From JALOLV01 sp046295175 (lineage in GTDB: Bacteria; Bacteroidota; Bacteroidia; Cytophagales; Spirosomataceae): DNA of 64,000 nucleotides. Location: contig JBKBNY010000010.1 in the NCBI GenBank assembly GCA_046295175.1, positions 1 to 64,000 of the forward strand, written 5' to 3'. How positions within the stretch are numbered: position 1 is the first letter of the stretch; every line of letters starts with the position of its first letter. A program made the position numbers and the translations under genes. The notes beneath the pieces are model-generated. The model saw only the letters and a list, made by a program, of their open reading frames with translations. It was not told the origin of the DNA and did no database searches. Below are positions 61,883-64,000 of the stretch, piece after piece.

Positions 61883-61916
61883 AAACCTCCAAGGATTTTG
61901 AATCTCTTGGAGGTTT
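61883..61916. terminator. Bidirectional terminator after rplI
   Basis: Stem AAACCTCCAAG/CTTGGAGGTTT with a 12-nt loop and T run (TTTTTTATTTTA) downstream; the reverse strand has AAACCTCCAAG preceded by A-rich sequence, so it may also serve the convergent cytochrome gene. Confidence 0.85.
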
Positions 61917-61922
61917 TTTATT

Positions 61923-62246
61923 TTACTTCAATGTTACAATCCATTCTGCGATTTTCTTGGCTTCGTCTTTTGGTACTTGTGGTAAAGCCGCCATCGGTGG
62001 GTAACCCGGCCAGTTTGAAGGCTTCGGTTTATAAATAAGCTCTACAATCTGCTCTGCTTTATATTTTTTCTTCTGCATTACTTCTTTGTAAGCTGGTCCT
62101 ACCAATTTAGTATCTGCTTTGTGGCAAGCCAAGCAAGTATTTTTTTGCAATAATTTCTCAATATCTGGTGGAATCTTCGTCTGTGCTTTTGCTGTCGTAG
62201 CTGCTACCCCTGCAACAAAAAGTAGGCTTAAAATCGTTTTTTTCAT
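61923..62246 (-). CDS. Secreted class I cytochrome c
   Basis: Small heme protein of 107 residues with a signal peptide (MKKTILSLLFVAGVAATTAKA). The heme motif is C38-x-x-C41-H42 (NTCLACHKAD) and the likely distal ligand is M85 in GYPPMAAL. VGPAYKEVMQKKKY and a C-terminal DEAKKIAEWIVTLK helix are typical of single-heme periplasmic electron carriers. Partner unknown. Confidence 0.93.
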   Translation of the reverse strand: MKKTILSLLFVAGVAATTAKAQTKIPPDIEKLLQKNTCLACHKADTKLVGPAYKEVMQKKKYKAEQIVELIYKPKPSNWPGYPPMAALPQVPKDEAKKIAEWIVTLK

Positions 62247-62719
62247 TTTCTCTGAATAAGTTTAAAAATATACTGCTCAAAACTTTGAGGTTGAATTACT
62301 CCGCTAAATTCGTATTAAAAACGCTTTTTCAAAACAAAATTGTAAAAGTTTTTTGTTAATGTCTTGTTAAAGACTTGATAATGAAGATTTCAGGGCAATT
62401 ATCGGTAGAATATCGCCACTCTAAAGAGGTTTTATGGTGCCACACAATAAATAAATTGCATATCGCTTGTATAAATAACAAAATTTGATGTATTTTGAAT
62501 AAAATTTTACGATACGTCCTCCTCAAAGTCACACACACCCATTGCTATTCTTACTGCTATTGAGTACGAGAAAATTTTAATCGTACCCATTCATAATTAA
62601 TCATCAAGAAAGAATCATCATCGACCTAAAACCGATGAAAGAGCAGTACTTCAAATGCTCGGGGATAATTGGCTATGCTATATTATTTTCCGAGCATATT
62701 TTTGTTTGAAAACTCAACA
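62247..62719. other. Intergenic region with candidate structured RNA
   Basis: About 470 bp between the cytochrome gene (start side) and the terminator of the Skp gene. No convincing ORF was found. From about 62560 to 62710 there are several nested hairpins: GTACGA/TCGTAC, CATCG/CGATG, and ATGCTCGG/CCGAGCAT, the last followed by ATATTTTTGTTT, an end like a terminator on the plus strand. This could be a small RNA of about 150 nt; no promoter consensus was found. Confidence 0.3.
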
Positions 62720-62750
62720 AAAAAGCCGTAGAGGCTATCTACGGCTTTTT
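62720..62750 (-). terminator. Terminator of the Skp pair
   Basis: A 13-bp stem AAAAAGCCGTAGA/TCTACGGCTTTTT with 5-nt loop. On the minus strand it follows the stop codon at 62773 by about 22 bp and ends in a T run. Confidence 0.9.
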
Positions 62751-62772
62751 GTATATAAAATCCAAGTTAAGA

Positions 62773-63354
62773 TTATTTCTTAGGAGCTGGAGTAGTTGTA
62801 GTACTTGCTGCTGGTTGTTTTGCAGGAGGTGTAGCACCTAATTTTTTGAATACTAAATCCGAAATATCAGATTCTGTCGGAGCTACAAACAAGATTGCTG
62901 TTGTACCAGGGCCAGCGTCAGTATTGAATACGTGCGTATAGCCGTTTTCTTTAGCTACTTCATTGATAGCCTTGTTGATTTTCTCAAGCACCGGAGCCAA
63001 CAATTGTTGTTGCTTACGTTGCAATTCTGTCTGTGCATTTTGTTGAAACTCTTGGATAGAGTTTTGCAAGTTCTGCAATTCTTTCTCACGGTCTGCCTTA
63101 ATTACAGCCGACATAGTAGCACCATTTTTCTCGTAATCACCAAGTTTTTTCTGGAAATCTGCCACTTTATCTTGATACAATTTATCGTATTGAGCACTTT
63201 CGGTTTTCAATTTTGCCTCAACGTCTTTAGCATCAGGGATATTTGTCAAGATATAATCAAGATTCGTGTATCCGATTTTAATGGCAGTTTGAGCGTTTAC
63301 GCTGATACCAGCTACAAGAAGTGCGATAAAAGCTGCAAAAAATTTGTTTTTCAT
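62773..63354 (-). CDS. OmpH/Skp family chaperone (second copy)
   Basis: Periplasmic chaperone of 193 residues with signal peptide (MKNKFFAAFIALLVAGISVNA). The region begins IKIGYTNLDYILTNIPDA, then a long coiled coil (YDKLYQDKVADFQKKLGDYEK..., QNLQNSIQEFQQNAQTELQ) and a C-terminal ENGYTHVFNTD strand. Skp binds unfolded outer-membrane proteins and delivers them to the Bam complex. The C-terminus is a low-complexity Pro/Thr/Ala tail. It lies 50 bp after another Skp gene. Confidence 0.93.
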   Translation of the reverse strand: MKNKFFAAFIALLVAGISVNAQTAIKIGYTNLDYILTNIPDAKDVEAKLKTESAQYDKLYQDKVADFQKKLGDYEKNGATMSAVIKADREKELQNLQNSIQEFQQNAQTELQRKQQQLLAPVLEKINKAINEVAKENGYTHVFNTDAGPGTTAILFVAPTESDISDLVFKKLGATPPAKQPAASTTTTPAPKK

Positions 63355-63404
63355 TTGGAGTACTTATTTTTGGTTTGGTTTGATAACAATACTGTTGGTT
63401 TTGA

Positions 63405-63989
63405 TTAATTTTTATTTTTAGGCTGCTCGGTTCCACCTTTTTGTGGTGTTGCTACAGGCTCTTTTGCTTTACTTTCTTTTGCCGAAATCCCCATTGCCTC
63501 TAATACATAATCTGTGTAATCGTGGCGTGGGTCGGTATAAATCATACTTAGGTCTGAGGCTTTATCAAAGAGAAACATCAACTGTTTTTGACGAGCAACT
63601 TTATCGCAAGCTCTTATGATGTCATCCATGATGGGCTTCATCAATTCTTTCTTTTTCTGAAAAATCGTCCCGTTCAGCCCAAAGACTTTATTATTTAATT
63701 CTTTCAATTCGTTTTCTTTATCCTCAACCGCTTTCTGACGCTCACGTTTCATTTCGGGTGTCAACAATATTTCTTCTTGCTGTAATTGCTGACGCATTTT
63801 TTCTAATTCGGTACTCTTGGTCTGTATATCTTGTACCCATTTTTCGGAGTACTTTTCCATATCTTCCTGAGCTTTTTTGTACTCAGGCATTTTGCTGGTG
63901 ATATAATCAGAATCAATGTAGCCAAACTTCTGTGCTACACTTACCCATGAAACGAGCGACAAAACTAATAAAAATAATGCTTTTTTCAT
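63405..63989 (-). CDS. OmpH/Skp family chaperone (first copy)
   Basis: Protein of 194 residues with signal peptide (MKKALFLLVLSLVSWVSVA). KFGYIDSDYITSKMPEYK is the typical OmpH start, followed by coiled-coil segments (EDMEKYSEKWVQDI, ELEKMRQQLQQEEILL) and ARQKQLMFLFDKASDLSMIYTDP near the end. Paired skp genes are common in Bacteroidota, often after bamA, which would lie beyond the end of the window. The tail is charged and Gln/Asn-rich. Confidence 0.93.
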   Translation of the reverse strand: MKKALFLLVLSLVSWVSVAQKFGYIDSDYITSKMPEYKKAQEDMEKYSEKWVQDIQTKSTELEKMRQQLQQEEILLTPEMKRERQKAVEDKENELKELNNKVFGLNGTIFQKKKELMKPIMDDIIRACDKVARQKQLMFLFDKASDLSMIYTDPRHDYTDYVLEAMGISAKESKAKEPVATPQKGGTEQPKNKN

Positions 63990-64000
63990 GCTATGTATGG

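Noticed and set aside
62356..62538. 60-codon minus-strand ORF in the 62.2-62.7 kb gap
   Set aside because: Composition is random-like, no start signal, and it overlaps the AT-rich stretch without family similarity.

Overview
The window reads as a Bacteroidota chromosome, most likely order Cytophagales. Supporting signs are an AT-rich genome, Bacteroidota-type promoters (TTG, a 18-20 bp spacer, then TAnnTTTG), a T9SS-type C-terminal sorting domain, tandem OmpH/Skp chaperones, a PorG/DUF6089-like barrel, giant Ig-like repeat adhesins, and the yceD-rpmF-plsX-fabH and efp-accB-accC gene orders. I cannot name the genus. No rRNA, tRNA, prophage, transposase or CRISPR array is visible. A 10-N assembly gap lies at 36541-36550.

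Layout. 1-9.1 kb: the 3' part of a huge secreted Ig-like repeat protein with 13 near-identical 237-bp repeats and a fresh 240-bp duplication. 9.2-18 kb: S9 peptidase, MenB, GNAT, DUF4136 lipoprotein, two Tat-exported sugar-type enzymes, Ffh and SixA. 18.3-25.8 kb: membrane protein, acetoacetyl-CoA synthetase, methylmalonyl-CoA epimerase, a PIN toxin-antitoxin pair, MutS and PlsC. 25.8-28.6 kb: NuoH, fused by overlapping codons to a two-gene cassette (ABC-type ATPase plus a putative PD-(D/E)XK nuclease) that looks like defence. 28.6-36.5 kb: PAP2 phosphatase, then lipid-synthesis and ribosomal genes (yceD, rpmF, plsX, fabH, efp, accB, accC) interrupted by a four-helix-bundle (23S intervening-sequence type) gene. 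36.6-50 kb: a metal-type ABC operon with a His-rich permease, secreted proteins, two S41 proteases, Hpt, a kelch protein, a YyaL-type thioredoxin-fold protein and a T9SS cargo protein. 50-56 kb: hotdog protein, a palindrome array with a DUF559 endonuclease-like gene, and the beta-oxidation pair fadN-fadA. 56-64 kb: feoAB, GroES-like protein, PorG-like protein, rpsF-rpsR-rplI, cytochrome c and two Skp proteins.

The most unusual layer is non-coding. Three families of small palindromic elements occur repeatedly. (1) GC-rich REP-like hairpins built on CTCCCCT/AGGGGAG form a 161-bp tandem array next to, and flanking, the DUF559 gene, and have also entered two protein-coding genes in frame. (2) AT-rich inverted-repeat elements of about 40-110 bp, built from degenerate 7-9-bp words, fill the gaps between co-directional operon genes just upstream of start codons; the four-helix-bundle gene sits between two arms of this kind. 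(3) Short hairpins of the form GGnTTnGGAAnCC sit at the 3' ends of genes, mostly between convergent pairs. My leading hypothesis is that families 1 and 2 are non-autonomous elements linked to the DUF559 and four-helix-bundle proteins respectively. This is inference from position and needs genome-wide counting.
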